A stretch of DNA of 64,000 nt from G963662905 sp963662905 (lineage in GTDB: Bacteria; Bacteroidota; Bacteroidia; Bacteroidales; WRLA01), in NCBI GenBank assembly GCA_963662905.2, contig CAXXFD010000003.1, forward strand, positions 558,001 through 622,000, in the 5' to 3' direction. Below, piece after piece: positions 43,801-54,700 of this stretch (the first letter of the stretch is position 1; each line of letters starts with the position of its first letter). The translations under genes were made by a program, and so were the position numbers. The notes under the pieces were generated by a model, which worked only from the letters and a program-made list of their open reading frames with translations, had not been told where the DNA came from and did no database searches.

Positions 43801-44959
43801 CTATTATATCAATATTTTGGCACGCACCGAAGACCAGGAATTAATTTTCCTCGATGATGTTTCACTTTCAGCTGAATTTGTTGCTATTGCAAATTCTGAC
43901 TATTCTTATGTACAGAAAACGATCAGCGAAGGCGTCCACTCACTGAATACTTCCGAAGTGGGGCATGGATATTCTGCATATGTTTACGGATACGGCGATT
44001 TGGAAAGTTATGGCTATATGGTAGGCGTAAACCTAAACACCACGCTGGATTTGGGTGGGGACCAGGGTGACAGCTTATGGTCGTGCGAAGGCCACCCTAC
44101 CCTGCTTGATGCCGGAGCTGATTTTATCAGTTATTTATGGTCCACCGGAGACACAACCCGGCAAATTTCTGTGATGGATACAGGATATTATTTGGTAGAA
44201 GTGGTCAATGAAGCCGGTTGTGCCCTGACCGACAGTTTAAAAGTGCTGCATATCCCCTCGCCCGTAATCAATATTGGCCCCGATACCGGGATATGTCATG
44301 GCGACACGCTGATGCTCTATGCCGACACCGGTTATTTCAGTTATGAATGGAATAACGGAGGTATTGCCGATAGCACCAAAGTCTGGGCAACAGGCCAGTA
44401 TTGGGTGGAAGTAACCGACACCTCAGCCTGTTCAGGTTTGGACAGCATGTGGCTCACGGTACATCCTTTGCCGGTTCCTTATCTTGGAAATGATACCGCT
44501 TTTTGTCAGTTCGACAGCATTTTACTTTGTCCGCAGGGAAGCTATGCAAGTTATCGCTGGAATGATGGCGCAACGGATTCATGTATCTATGCACAAAATT
44601 CCGGTGATTTCATTATCATGGTAAGCGACACTAATCTTTGCGAAGGAAGCGATACGATTACCGTTTTAATGCACATTACAGCACAACCGCTCATCACAGG
44701 CCCCGATGAAGTTTGTTTTGGCTACGGACCGTTTATTTATTCAACGCCAGACCAAAGCGGAAACACCTACATCTGGCAAAGTGGAAGCGGCACAATAGGC
44801 AGCGGCCAGGGCACGCACCAGATACAGATCGACTGGCCTAATGCACTCACAGACTGGATTAAACTCATAGAAAATACTATAAACAACTGCCCCGGAACCG
44901 ACAGCATTGAAATTTGGATCAAGCCTGTCCCTGCTCCGGTACAAATTTATCATGATTAA
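40838..44959 (+). CDS. Secreted protein with two IgGFc-binding-like domains and PKD-like repeats, IYHD C-terminus
   Basis: 1373 residues from TTG 40838, the first standard start. The open frame runs back to 40718 and encodes a basic-hydrophobic stretch (about 40768-40846, containing ISLIIFVIQAVLPLASA) that must be the signal peptide, so the true start is a non-standard codon or has been lost. An IgGFc-binding-like domain occupies about residues 5-430 (TTFWFVAPE, SIYYEQQSLNNPDIF). Two to three short PKD-like modules follow (LDAGADKDSYLWNTGATT), then a second IgGFc-like domain (about 645-1070, GNDFWFAFMDNRFY), then more modules. The protein ends PVPAPVQIYHD and lacks a standard type IX sorting domain. 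It is probably surface-exposed. Confidence 0.82.
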   Translation: MASAQTDTTFWFVAPECSRGLGAATNRDRPIYLRITSYDNDANVVISQPANPSFNPVNLAIPANNTESVSLTDRISMIENQPSNTVLNYGLLIESSQPISIYYEQQSLNNPDIFTLKGRNALGTHFLTPFQDDFSNNDKDYNPYPKSSFDIVATQDNTSITITPKNNIVGHVGGTPFTINLNRGETYSAEAVSRMREDHPWGSIIESNKPIAVTVKDDSVDPLGNDNTDLMGDQIVPVDLLGTEYIVVKGHLNSNPSDRVYVLATEDNTNVYIDGNPFPAAVLDKTETHGYQLTNASTYIQSNKPVYVWHMSGFTEQVGGALLPVINCNGSSSVSFVRSNNNDIFIMIFTEDGNQGSFLVNGSSGIINASSFSAVPGTGGDWVAAKINMNAYLMVGQRSQISNTSGLFHLGFTNGNTNAGCRYGFFSDFSTLFIGPDQTICANDSILLDAGADKDSYLWNTGATTQSIWASTAGTYWVDVVMAGCNLSDTIVISQYPDETLELGNDTSICTGDTLLLDPTAFYASYLWQDGSSDTAFKAFEEGLYRLVATDTNGCQYEDSRYITLLDLPMVDLGADTGIIIGDTITLYAGSGQAGYFWSDGSTADSLRVWEDGTYSVTVTNANGCSATDQILVYTYDPCIQGTAGNDFWFAFMDNRFYRPNHNTSITISSKYDAHGSIYIGDYSTPYANFYVPHHSAIEISIDYREVEPMSSQEIVSKGIHLVSDLPVSVYALNYENLSSDAALIFPTQTLGTDYYAMCYTPRPTNYSYQTGVNPIGKNSEFVVLATQDQTAVSITPSVDTDKGDKAGIGFEIMLNQGEMYQVQSKNFIDSPDTEGDLTGSHITADKPIAVFSGNLATEVPYGISAKDHLYEQMTPLSKWGRDYFTVPLKTRDYDIFRVLAGYDNTKVYLNNTLTATLDASEFYEFSTQGENQPVHVHSNKLISLAHFSCGKNIGSALADPFLVMLSPTNQMVDSTTFVAFESSVIQNYYINILARTEDQELIFLDDVSLSAEFVAIANSDYSYVQKTISEGVHSLNTSEVGHGYSAYVYGYGDLESYGYMVGVNLNTTLDLGGDQGDSLWSCEGHPTLLDAGADFISYLWSTGDTTRQISVMDTGYYLVEVVNEAGCALTDSLKVLHIPSPVINIGPDTGICHGDTLMLYADTGYFSYEWNNGGIADSTKVWATGQYWVEVTDTSACSGLDSMWLTVHPLPVPYLGNDTAFCQFDSILLCPQGSYASYRWNDGATDSCIYAQNSGDFIIMVSDTNLCEGSDTITVLMHITAQPLITGPDEVCFGYGPFIYSTPDQSGNTYIWQSGSGTIGSGQGTHQIQIDWPNALTDWIKLIENTINNCPGTDSIEIWIKPVPAPVQIYHD

Positions 44960-45032
44960 AATAAGCATAAAAATGAGGCAACCTATACATATAATAGCGT
45001 TTAGACTACATATAGCCCGAAGATCAACTTTA

Positions 45033-46844
45033 ATGAAACTAAATCACCTTAATCCTGCTCTTTTTCTGACGCTTGCTTTTGCAGCATTTTTCAGTCAAAA
45101 CGCCTTTACCCAGGTAAACCCTCCTAACCCCAATGCCGATTGCGAAGCCAGCGAGGCATTTTGCTCCAGCGATGTAATCACATTTTCTGCAGGTGTAAAC
45201 AGTGGCAGTGCCCAGCCCGGCCCGGATTACGGATGCCTGGGGTCGGAGCCTAACCCCGCATGGTATTATATGCAGGCCGAGACCGATGGAAATATGGTCA
45301 TTGAAATGAGCAGTAATCCGGCCAAGGATATTGACTTTATTATGTGGGGTCCTTTTGATCATCCCACCGAACCATGCGATGGGCAGCTCACAAGCGATAA
45401 AATAGTGGATTGTTCCTATTCAGGCAGCGCTACTGAGACATGCACTGTAAATGGCGCAATTGCCGGTGAGTTTTATATTTTGATGATCACGAATTTCTCT
45501 AATGATCCATGCCAAATCACTTTTGAGCAGACCAATGTGGGTCAGCCGGGTGCCGGGACTTCCAATTGCGATATCGTTTTTGAATGCTCTGTTGTGGCTC
45601 TTACAGCCAACCCATCAGCCTGTAGCAATGGTTTTTATTCTGTGAATGGCCAGGTGAGTTTCACCAATCCGCCGGCTACAGGCGTTTTAAATGTTAAGGA
45701 CATCACTACAGGCAAGCAAACCAATATTTATCCGCCTTTTGAAAGTCCGGAAAATTATACCATCAGCAGCATCAACTGCGATGGGGGCAACCATACGATC
45801 ACGGCAAAATTCACCGACAGTCTGAACTGCAATATGAACATCACCTATTTGGCCCCCGGCATTCCCTGTCCTATTGGCACGATTTCGGGTGGAGGCGCCA
45901 TTTGTGATGACGGAACAGCAGCCACTGTGGAAATCGGCTTAAGCGACGGCACGCCACCTTACAGTTTTCAGTACAGTATCGACAATGTGCCCCAACCGCC
46001 GGTAATGTGGTATAACGGACCCTTTCCATACGAAATCAACACCTTTACCGAAGGCTGGTTTCGGCTGGACAGCGTATGGGACAGCCAGTGCAGCACGGGG
46101 CCAATTCAGGATTCTGTGGAAGTGGATTTCCTGGTTTTGCCCAATCCGGATATTGGCGATAATGAAACCATTTGCTCCAATGATTCCTTACTGCTGGATG
46201 CCGGAGCCGGAATGGCTTCATATTTATGGTCAACGGGTGCTACCACGCAGCAAATCTGGGTGCATTTACCCGCTACTTATTCGGTTACGGTAGAATCTTT
46301 TGACGGCTGTACAGGCAGTGATGATATGACATTAAATGTTATAGGAGCACCGGATGTAAATCTGGGAAATGACACTGCTTTTTGCTCGGGAGATACTTTA
46401 CTGCTCACTGCACCTCCGGGCATGAAAACCTACCTATGGCAAGACGGTTCAAACCAGCAAATACTGAAAGCTTTCAGCACAGACATGTACTGGGTTGAGG
46501 TATTGAGCTATGATGGTTGTACCGACCGGGACGAAATTGTTGTTACGGTGCATACTACACCCGATCCGCAGATCAGCGGGGAAGACACTCTGTGCATTGA
46601 ACTGGGCGGAGGCATCTTTTTATACGAAACCACGGAAGTACCCGGAAACATGTACCAATGGCAGTTTCTGAACGGAATACCGCAAAGTCCCACAGACATG
46701 TTCCGCATATACCTGGAGTATTCGGTTCCCGGAACAGACTGGATAAAAGTACTGGAGCAATCGGGCTTTGGATGTCAGGGGCGCGACAGCCTTTTTATTC
46801 ATATTGCACCCAAGCCCTCACCGACAATTATTTATCATGATTGA
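45033..46844 (+). CDS. Secreted PKD/Ig-like repeat protein, IYHD C-terminus
   Basis: 603 residues from ATG 45033, chosen because it opens a clean signal peptide (LNPALFLTLAFAAFFSQNAFTQ); the frame continues upstream to overlap the previous gene, which is unlikely to be coding. Residues about 25-185 form a Cys-rich beta domain (CEASEAFCSSDVITFSAG, DIDFIMWGPFDHP, GEFYILMITNFS) like the pre-peptidase-type domains of Bacteroidota surface proteins. Cysteine-containing strand-rich segments and two PKD-like repeats (ICSNDSLLLDAGAGMASYLW, FCSGDTLLLTAPPGMKTYLW) follow. The last module ends KPSPTIIYHD, the same tail as its two neighbours. There is no CHU_C domain. It sits 73 bp after the preceding gene. 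Confidence 0.8.
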   Translation: MKLNHLNPALFLTLAFAAFFSQNAFTQVNPPNPNADCEASEAFCSSDVITFSAGVNSGSAQPGPDYGCLGSEPNPAWYYMQAETDGNMVIEMSSNPAKDIDFIMWGPFDHPTEPCDGQLTSDKIVDCSYSGSATETCTVNGAIAGEFYILMITNFSNDPCQITFEQTNVGQPGAGTSNCDIVFECSVVALTANPSACSNGFYSVNGQVSFTNPPATGVLNVKDITTGKQTNIYPPFESPENYTISSINCDGGNHTITAKFTDSLNCNMNITYLAPGIPCPIGTISGGGAICDDGTAATVEIGLSDGTPPYSFQYSIDNVPQPPVMWYNGPFPYEINTFTEGWFRLDSVWDSQCSTGPIQDSVEVDFLVLPNPDIGDNETICSNDSLLLDAGAGMASYLWSTGATTQQIWVHLPATYSVTVESFDGCTGSDDMTLNVIGAPDVNLGNDTAFCSGDTLLLTAPPGMKTYLWQDGSNQQILKAFSTDMYWVEVLSYDGCTDRDEIVVTVHTTPDPQISGEDTLCIELGGGIFLYETTEVPGNMYQWQFLNGIPQSPTDMFRIYLEYSVPGTDWIKVLEQSGFGCQGRDSLFIHIAPKPSPTIIYHD

Positions 46845-46966
46845 ACAATTTTTATTAAAAAACCTTAAATGATAATTAAAATACTGATAACCAACGAAAT
46901 AAATGTCAAAATAAATAAGAAACAAAAAACAACTTATTCACGTACAAATATGTCTAAGGTATTATA

Positions 46967-48730
46967 ATGGGTCTGAATAGAGGTAACAGAAGCTTTAACG
47001 GCAAAATATTCTTCATGATTATAGCTGTTTTTTATCATGCAGGAGCAATGGCACAACAGGATAATGAATTCTGGTTTGTGGCTCCTGAGGTATCTGCTTC
47101 TCATGCCGACCAACCCATTAAAATGATTTTTGCCACACGGGACAGCGAAGCCAATGTGGAAATCACCCAACCTGCAAATCCCGGCTTTGCACCCATTACA
47201 TTCAACATCCCGCCAAACTCAACCTACAGCCAGGATCTTACTTCCCGCAAATCCATTATTGAAAACAATCCCGCAGACCAAATCAACCCTTACGGCCTTT
47301 ATGTGCATTCCGACGTTCCGGTTTCATGCTATTACGAAGTAGCGGCCAGCAACAATCCCGACATCTACCCCCTGAAAGGCAAAAATGCTTTGGGCATGGA
47401 ATTTATGGTGCCATCGCAGGATGATTTTAAAAACCAGGTTGGCAATGAACGAATTGATATTGTAGCCACCAAAGACAATACAAAAGTTTATATCACGCCA
47501 ACCGATAATATCGAAGGCCATGCACCCAATATTGAATTCATCATTACGCTCAACAAAGGCGAAAGCTATTGCCTGAAAGCAACCAATACAACAGCAAGCC
47601 GAAGCCTGAAAGGCACGGTAATCAATTCCGACAAGCCCATTGCGGTTACCATTAGTGATGACTCTATTCGACCAAATGGAAATTTTGGAGGCTATGACCT
47701 CATTGGCGACCAGCTCATTCCGCTCAACATTTTGGCCGAAGAATACATTGTTGTACAGGGATTTGCAGACCCGCAAAATGAAAAAGTGTATATCCTGGCC
47801 ATTGAAGACGGCACGGAAATCCATTTGGATGGCAGTCCTGTGATCAGTGCTACTTTAAACAAAGGCGAGCAATACAAATTCCTGCTCAATACGCCCAGCA
47901 AATACATCACTTCCAATCACCCCGTATATGTTTATCATCTTTCGGGGCATGATGATGAAGCCGGAAGTGCTCTATTGCCCCCGATAGCCTGCACCGGTTC
48001 GCAAGACATCAGTTTTGTCCGTTCCAGTGGCGGGCAATTTTCGATGATGGTGTTTACCGAGCAGGGAAACATCAATAGTTTTGAAGTAAACGACAACCCA
48101 TCAATTATCCAGGGATCTGATTTTGCTCCTATTACGGGCACAGCTAATGCCTGGTGGTACGCCCGCATCGACAATCCCGCTATTGGCGTGGGCGGCAACA
48201 ACATCACCAACAGCAGTGGAAAATTTCACCTTGGTATTTTGAATGAGCTTGGCGGCAGTTCGGAATATGGATTTTTCAGTGCTTATGCCAGCCTCAACCT
48301 CGGAGAAGACGTGCTGATATGCGAAGGCAGCACCCACACTTTTGATGGCGGAGAAGGAATGGATTCCTATTTATGGAGCAACGACAGCACTACACGCTAC
48401 ATTACAGTATCGGATACAGGAGATTACTGGGTACATGTTGTGGACGATATGTGCGACCTTTCAGACACCATCCATTTGGGATTCCACCCCAATCCTGTTC
48501 CTGATCTGGGATCCGACACAACTGTTTGCCCGCAGGTTCCCGTTACTTTCAATCCGGGCAGTTTCAGAGATTATATTTGGTCTGACGGAAGTACAAATCC
48601 CGATCTGACAACCGATATAGCCGGAGAAATCTGGGTCAAAGTTATAGACGAAAATACATGTTCTGCAACGGATACAGTTGAGTTGATCAACTTTCCGGTG
48701 CCGGCACCTTTATTGATATACCATGATTAG
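46967..48730 (+). CDS. Secreted IgGFc-binding-like domain protein, IYHD C-terminus
   Basis: 587 residues with a signal peptide (FFMIIAVFYHAGAMAQQ). Residues about 30-440 form one IgGFc-binding-like domain very similar in wording to the first domain of the 1373-residue protein: NEFWFVAPEVSASHADQPIK, SCYYEVAASNNPDIYPLKG, YVYHLSGHDDEAGSALLPP. Two PKD-like modules follow (ICEGSTHTFDGGEGMDSYLW, VCPQVPVTFNPGSFRDYIW). The end is FPVPAPLLIYHD. It is a paralogue of the 40838 gene reduced to one domain. The stop TAG overlaps an ATG in the frame of the next gene, but the next signal peptide begins later at 48771. Confidence 0.84.
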   Translation: MGLNRGNRSFNGKIFFMIIAVFYHAGAMAQQDNEFWFVAPEVSASHADQPIKMIFATRDSEANVEITQPANPGFAPITFNIPPNSTYSQDLTSRKSIIENNPADQINPYGLYVHSDVPVSCYYEVAASNNPDIYPLKGKNALGMEFMVPSQDDFKNQVGNERIDIVATKDNTKVYITPTDNIEGHAPNIEFIITLNKGESYCLKATNTTASRSLKGTVINSDKPIAVTISDDSIRPNGNFGGYDLIGDQLIPLNILAEEYIVVQGFADPQNEKVYILAIEDGTEIHLDGSPVISATLNKGEQYKFLLNTPSKYITSNHPVYVYHLSGHDDEAGSALLPPIACTGSQDISFVRSSGGQFSMMVFTEQGNINSFEVNDNPSIIQGSDFAPITGTANAWWYARIDNPAIGVGGNNITNSSGKFHLGILNELGGSSEYGFFSAYASLNLGEDVLICEGSTHTFDGGEGMDSYLWSNDSTTRYITVSDTGDYWVHVVDDMCDLSDTIHLGFHPNPVPDLGSDTTVCPQVPVTFNPGSFRDYIWSDGSTNPDLTTDIAGEIWVKVIDENTCSATDTVELINFPVPAPLLIYHD

Positions 48731-48770
48731 AATAAACCATATAACCAGCGATATTATACGAATCTGCAAA

Positions 48771-51700
48771 ATGAAAAAACATCTTACCCTTTTTTCAAAA
48801 CTAATCTTTTCCCTGATCCTTTTGGCAGGCTTTAATGCCCAGGCTCAGACGATCACAACTAATCCCGACTCGGTCTGCGTAAACAGTGTTGAAGCCTACC
48901 GCGTGGACTCGGTAAACGGCTCCACATACGCCTGGCAGGTAATGGAAGGTACAGGAGCAATCCTTGGCGGCCAAACCACAGCACATATTTCCATTCAATG
49001 GGACGGCACTGCCGGAATTGACTCCGTTGAAGTTGTGGAAACCAATGAACACGGCTGTGATGGCGATCCTAATTACCTGAAAGTGATTAAAATTGCCGAA
49101 CCAACCATTAACCTGAATTTCACCGATTCAACCGTTTGCCGTGGCAGTGAAATCACTTTCGTGTCGAACTACACAGGAATTACGCCTTTCGTCTTTGAAT
49201 GGTTCAAAGATGATGTGCTGATTCCCGGACAGACCGGAGACACGCTCACCATTGCATCGGCCGATGAATTGGTCGATATTGGCGATTATAAAGTTGTGAT
49301 CAGCACTCCATGCAGCAACGATACCAGTGATGTGGCCAGCCTCTTCGTGACCACACCACCAGAGATTTACCAGCAACCCGATTCGCTTTCGGCTTGTTTG
49401 GGCGATAGTGTGGCACTGGAAGTATTAGCCACCGGAACCAGGCCATTTGTGTATCAATGGCAGCGCAATGGAGTTGATGTGGTTAATGGCGGCGGCATTA
49501 GCGGCGCTACCGACAGCCTATTGATTCTCAACCCGATAACCTATGCAGATACAGGTTTATACCGCTGTTATATGATCAATTCCTGCGATAGTGTAATGAG
49601 TGAAGTTGCTTATGTCCACATCAACGTAGCTCCCGATTTCGCAGTGCAAACCGATAGCGTTTCCACTTGTTTAGGAAGTACAGACAGCATATGGTTTAGC
49701 CCCATCGGGGATTCGCTGACTTTCCAATGGTATAAAAATAATGTTGCCATCGTTGGGGCAACAGACACAATACTGCGCTTTGATCCTGTGGCTTATGCAG
49801 ATACAGCCAATTATTATTGTGTTTCCACCAATGTTTGTGGCCTGGACACAAGTGATCATGCATACCTCAATATCAATATTGTTCCTACCATCACCAATCA
49901 ACCCGACAGCCTGTCGATTTGTATGGGCAATGACGCACAGTTTGTTGTGGAAGCAGCGGGTGACAGCCTGAACTACCAGTGGTATAAAGACGGCAACCCA
50001 CTGCCTGGTGAAACCAATGACACTTTGAATTTCACCAATATTGATCTGACTTACGAAGGAAATTATACGGTTGTTATAACAAATACCTGTGCCAGCATCG
50101 AATCCGACACTGCACAGCTTAATATCAACATCGCACCCGAGATCACGGCAAACGCCACCGGAGTATCCTTATGTCCCGGTTCTGATTATGAATTCTTTGT
50201 ATTGACCACTGGCGACAGCCTCAATTACCAATGGAAGAAAAACGGTGTGGATATCCCCGGAGAAACCAATGATACCATCTACTTCACCAACCTGCAATAT
50301 ACCGACACGGCCAACTACACCTGCTATGTATGGAACAATTGCGGTGATACGCTTTCCGGCGGGATGTATATGTACCTTTATCTTGATCCGGTGATTATCA
50401 ACCAACCGGCAGACATTTCGGCCTGTGAAGGAACAAACATCACCATTAATTTTGAAACCAGCGGCGATATAACAAGCTACGAACTCTACCGCAATGGAGG
50501 TTTGTTCACCACAACAACCAACACCAGTGTATCTTTTGCCGTTTCTGCCATTGATGAAGGAGAATGGTATTATAAAGCCATTTCGCCCTGTACATTTATC
50601 GAATCTGATAGCCTGCATATCAATGTAAACAGCGCCCCGGTAATCACAGCCCAGTCCGATTCCATTTCTACATGTATTGGCGAAAGCGAATATTTTTGGG
50701 TGGAAGCCACGGGCGATACGCTTACCTATCAGTGGTATAAAAATGCCGTTGCCATAACCGGCGAAACCAATGATACGCTTTATTTCAACAATATTATTTC
50801 GACTGATGAAGCCGACTATCATTGCATAGTAACCAATATGTGTAATACGGCCACTACATTCAATATGTACCTCAATTTGAATATTGTTCCGGTAATCACA
50901 GATCAACCGGATAGCGTTTCAAGCTGTGTGGGACAAAATGTTGCTTTCAATGTTGTGGCAACAGGCGATAGCCTGAATTATACATGGTATAAAAACGGTG
51001 TAGAAATCGTGGGCGAAACCACTGCATCGCTTGCCCTAAACAATATTGACCTGGTGGACGAAGGCAATTATACAGTGCGGGTTTATAATACCTGTGGTTT
51101 TGAAAACTCGGCAAATGCCCACCTGAACATTAACCGTGTCCCTGTAATTACGGCTCAGTCCGATTCAGTTTCCACTTGTCTGGGAGCAAACCACTACTTC
51201 TGGCTTGTTGCAGATGGCGACAGTCTGAATTACCAATGGCGCAAAAACGGTGTGGATATGCCTGGAAAAAACAATGACACATTGTTCTTCACCAATATCG
51301 CATTAGCTGATGAAGCAAATTACACATGCTACATCAGCAATACCTGTAGTAATGCTACAACACAGAACATGCACCTCAATATCAATGTTGTACCGCAAAT
51401 TACCAATCAGCCCGACAGCATTTCGAGTTGTGTGGGACAAAATGTTGCTTTCACTGTTGTGGCAACAGGCGACAGCCTGAATTACACCTGGTACAAAAAC
51501 GGCGTAGAAATCGTTGGAGAAACCACAGCAACACTGGCGCTTAACAGTATCGACCTCCCTGACGAAGCCAATTATACTGTTAAGGTTTATAATACCTGTG
51601 GATTTGAGAATTCTGCAAATGCGAACCTCAATATCAACCGTGTTCCGGTATTCCTGGCGCAGTCAGATTCTGTATCTACTTGTCTCGGAGCAAATCATTA

Positions 51701-54700
51701 TTTCTTTGTAGTGATGGATGGGGACAGCCTCAACTATCAATGGCGCAAAAACGGTATCGACATGCCCGGTGAAACCAATGACACACTCTTCTTCAACAAC
51801 ATCCAGCTTGCTGACGAGGCCAATTACCAGTGCATCATTACCAACACCTGCGGCACTGAATTATCGCAAAACATGCACCTCAACTACAACATTGCTCCGG
51901 TCATCACCGATCAGCCCGACAGCATTTCCAGTTGTGTTGGTGCAAATGAAGCCTTTACTGTTGTTGTTTCGGGTGACAGCCTGAATTATCAATGGTATAA
52001 AAACAGTGTTGCCATCACAGGCGAAACCGCAGCAACGCTTAGTCTGAATAATATCAATCTTACTGATGAAGGCGATTACGAAGTAGTGGTCACCAACACC
52101 TGCGGAACTGAAACTTCGGTAAATGCTAACCTCAACATCAACCGTGTTCCAATCATCATGTTCCAAAGCGATTCTGTTTCAACATGTCTCGGAGCCAATC
52201 ATTATTTCTATGTAGTAGTGGATGGCGACAGCCTCAATTATCAATGGCGCAAGAACGGAATTGACATGCCGGGCGAAAACAACGACACACTCTTCTTCAA
52301 CAACATCCAGCTTGCTGACGAAGCCAATTATCAATGTATTATCACCAATACCTGTGGCACAGACCTGTCGCAGAACATGCACCTTAATTATAATATAGCT
52401 CCGGTCATTACAGATCAACCCGACAGCATTTCAACCTGTGTGGGCGTAAACGTAGCCTTAACGGTTATAGCAACAGGCGACAGCCTAAACTATCAATGGT
52501 ATAAAAACGGTGCAATTATAAGCGGTGAGACCACACCTATCCTATCTCTGAACACTATCGACCTAACCGATGAAGGCGATTATGAAGTGGTGGTATCCAA
52601 TACCTGCGGCACAGAAACTTCAGTCAATGCCAACCTCAACATCAACCGTGTTCCGGTCATCATGTTCCAGAGCGACTCAATCTCTACATGTTTGGGCGAG
52701 GATGAATTTTTCTTTGTGGTTGTGGATGGCGACAGCCTGAATTACCAATGGCGCAAAAATTCAGTGGACATACCCGGAGCAACCAACGACACATTGTTTT
52801 TCACAAACATACAACTCACCGACGAAGCAAATTACAAATGCGTCATCACAAATACTTGTGGCAATGCAACATCGCAGAACATGCACCTCAACTACAATAT
52901 TGCACCACAGATTATCGACCAACCCGACAGCATCTCTACCTGTGCCGGGCTAAACCATCAATTTAATGTGATTGCAACAGGCGATAGTTTGAATTATCAG
53001 TGGTACAAAAACGGTGTTGCAATAAGTGGCGAAACAAGCCCAAGCCTCAGCTTTGTTAATATCAGCATTGCCGATGAAGCCAATTATACCGTTGAAGTAT
53101 TTAATACCTGCGGCACATTAACTTCCAACAATGCCCACCTCAACATCAACCGCGTCCCGGTCATTATAGAGCAATCCGATTCTATTTCCAGCTGTTTGGG
53201 CGAAGACGAATTTTTCTATGTGGTAATGGACGGCGACAGCCTCAATTATCAGTGGCGCAAAAACGGCGTTCCAATGGCCGGGAAGAACAATGACACGCTC
53301 TATTTCAACAATATCACCCTTACAGATGAAGCCAATTACGAATGCCGCATTTCCAACACTTGCGGTAATGTTACTACGCTCAATATGCACCTCAACTACA
53401 ACCTGGTGCCGCATATCACCAGCCAACCGATTGAGGTATCATCCTGTATTGGAAATGCAACCAACTTCGCAGTAACAGCAACCGGAGATTCATTGAATTA
53501 TCAATGGTACCTGAAAGGAAATCCGATTACCGGAGCTACTTTGCCCAACCTGGTGATTAACCCGATTAAATACAGCGACACCGGACATTACCAATGCCGT
53601 GTGTACAATACCTGTGGCGAAGAATACAGTACTTCTGTATTGCTCAATGTGAACATTGTTCCGCAAATTACCGATCAGCCCGACAGTGTTTCAACCTGTC
53701 TCGGACAAACGGTACAGTTTGAAGTAGCAGCAAGCGGCGACAGCCTGAACTATCAGTGGTACTTTAAAGGATTGCCCATTGCCGGCGCCCAGAACCCAAC
53801 ACACATTATTAATAGTGTTATTTATAGCGATACAGGATCTTATACCGTGCGCGTATTTAACACCTGTGGTGAAGTATGGAGCCAGAATGCCAATTTGAAT
53901 GTGAATATCGTTCCAACGATTACGGATCAGCCGCTCAGCCTGCTGACCTGTATCGGCGACTTTACCTCATTTAATGTAACTGCAGCGGGCGACAGCCTTT
54001 TCTACCAATGGCAGAAAGACGGTGTGGATATTCCCGGAGCTATTGCCAGCACATTGCCTATTGGCCCGATTGGCGATCCCGATATCGGAATTTACCGTGT
54101 GCTCATAACAAATACCTGCGGTATGATCCTCAGTGATACTGCACACCTCTACGCAAACCTCAGCCCGGATGTTATCGACCACCCGGATCCGGTTTCATCC
54201 TGCCTCGGCCAAAACATCAGCTTTGTAACCGGTATTACCGCAGGAGGTTCCGCATTGCCTAACTTCCAGTGGCAGTTTAATGGTGTTGATATTCCCGGTG
54301 AAACCAGCAATATCCTCAACCTAAACAATATCCAGTATGCCGACACCGGAGATTACCGCTGCTATCTTTGGAATAACTGTGATGCTATTTATACCAATGC
54401 AGCCACACTTAACATCAATATCGCACCACAAATCCTGGCACAACCTCAGCCTGTTTCAGCATGTATTGGCGATGAGGTCAATATCTGGGTAGAAATGTAT
54501 GGCGATTCGCTCAATTATCAGTGGTACAGAAATGGTATCCCGATTCCATCCGAAACCGACAGCATCATCCACTATGCTTCTGTAAATACAAGTGATACAG
54601 CTACATACTATTGCGAAATCTGGAACACCTGTGGATCTGTCACCACAAACCCGGCATTGCTCAACATCAATATGCCGCCGGTTATCCATGTGCAGCCTAT

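Noticed and set aside
44907..45032. N-terminal extension of the 45033 gene overlapping the preceding gene
   Set aside because: The clean signal peptide begins at ATG 45033; the extension would bury it and overlaps the upstream coding end.
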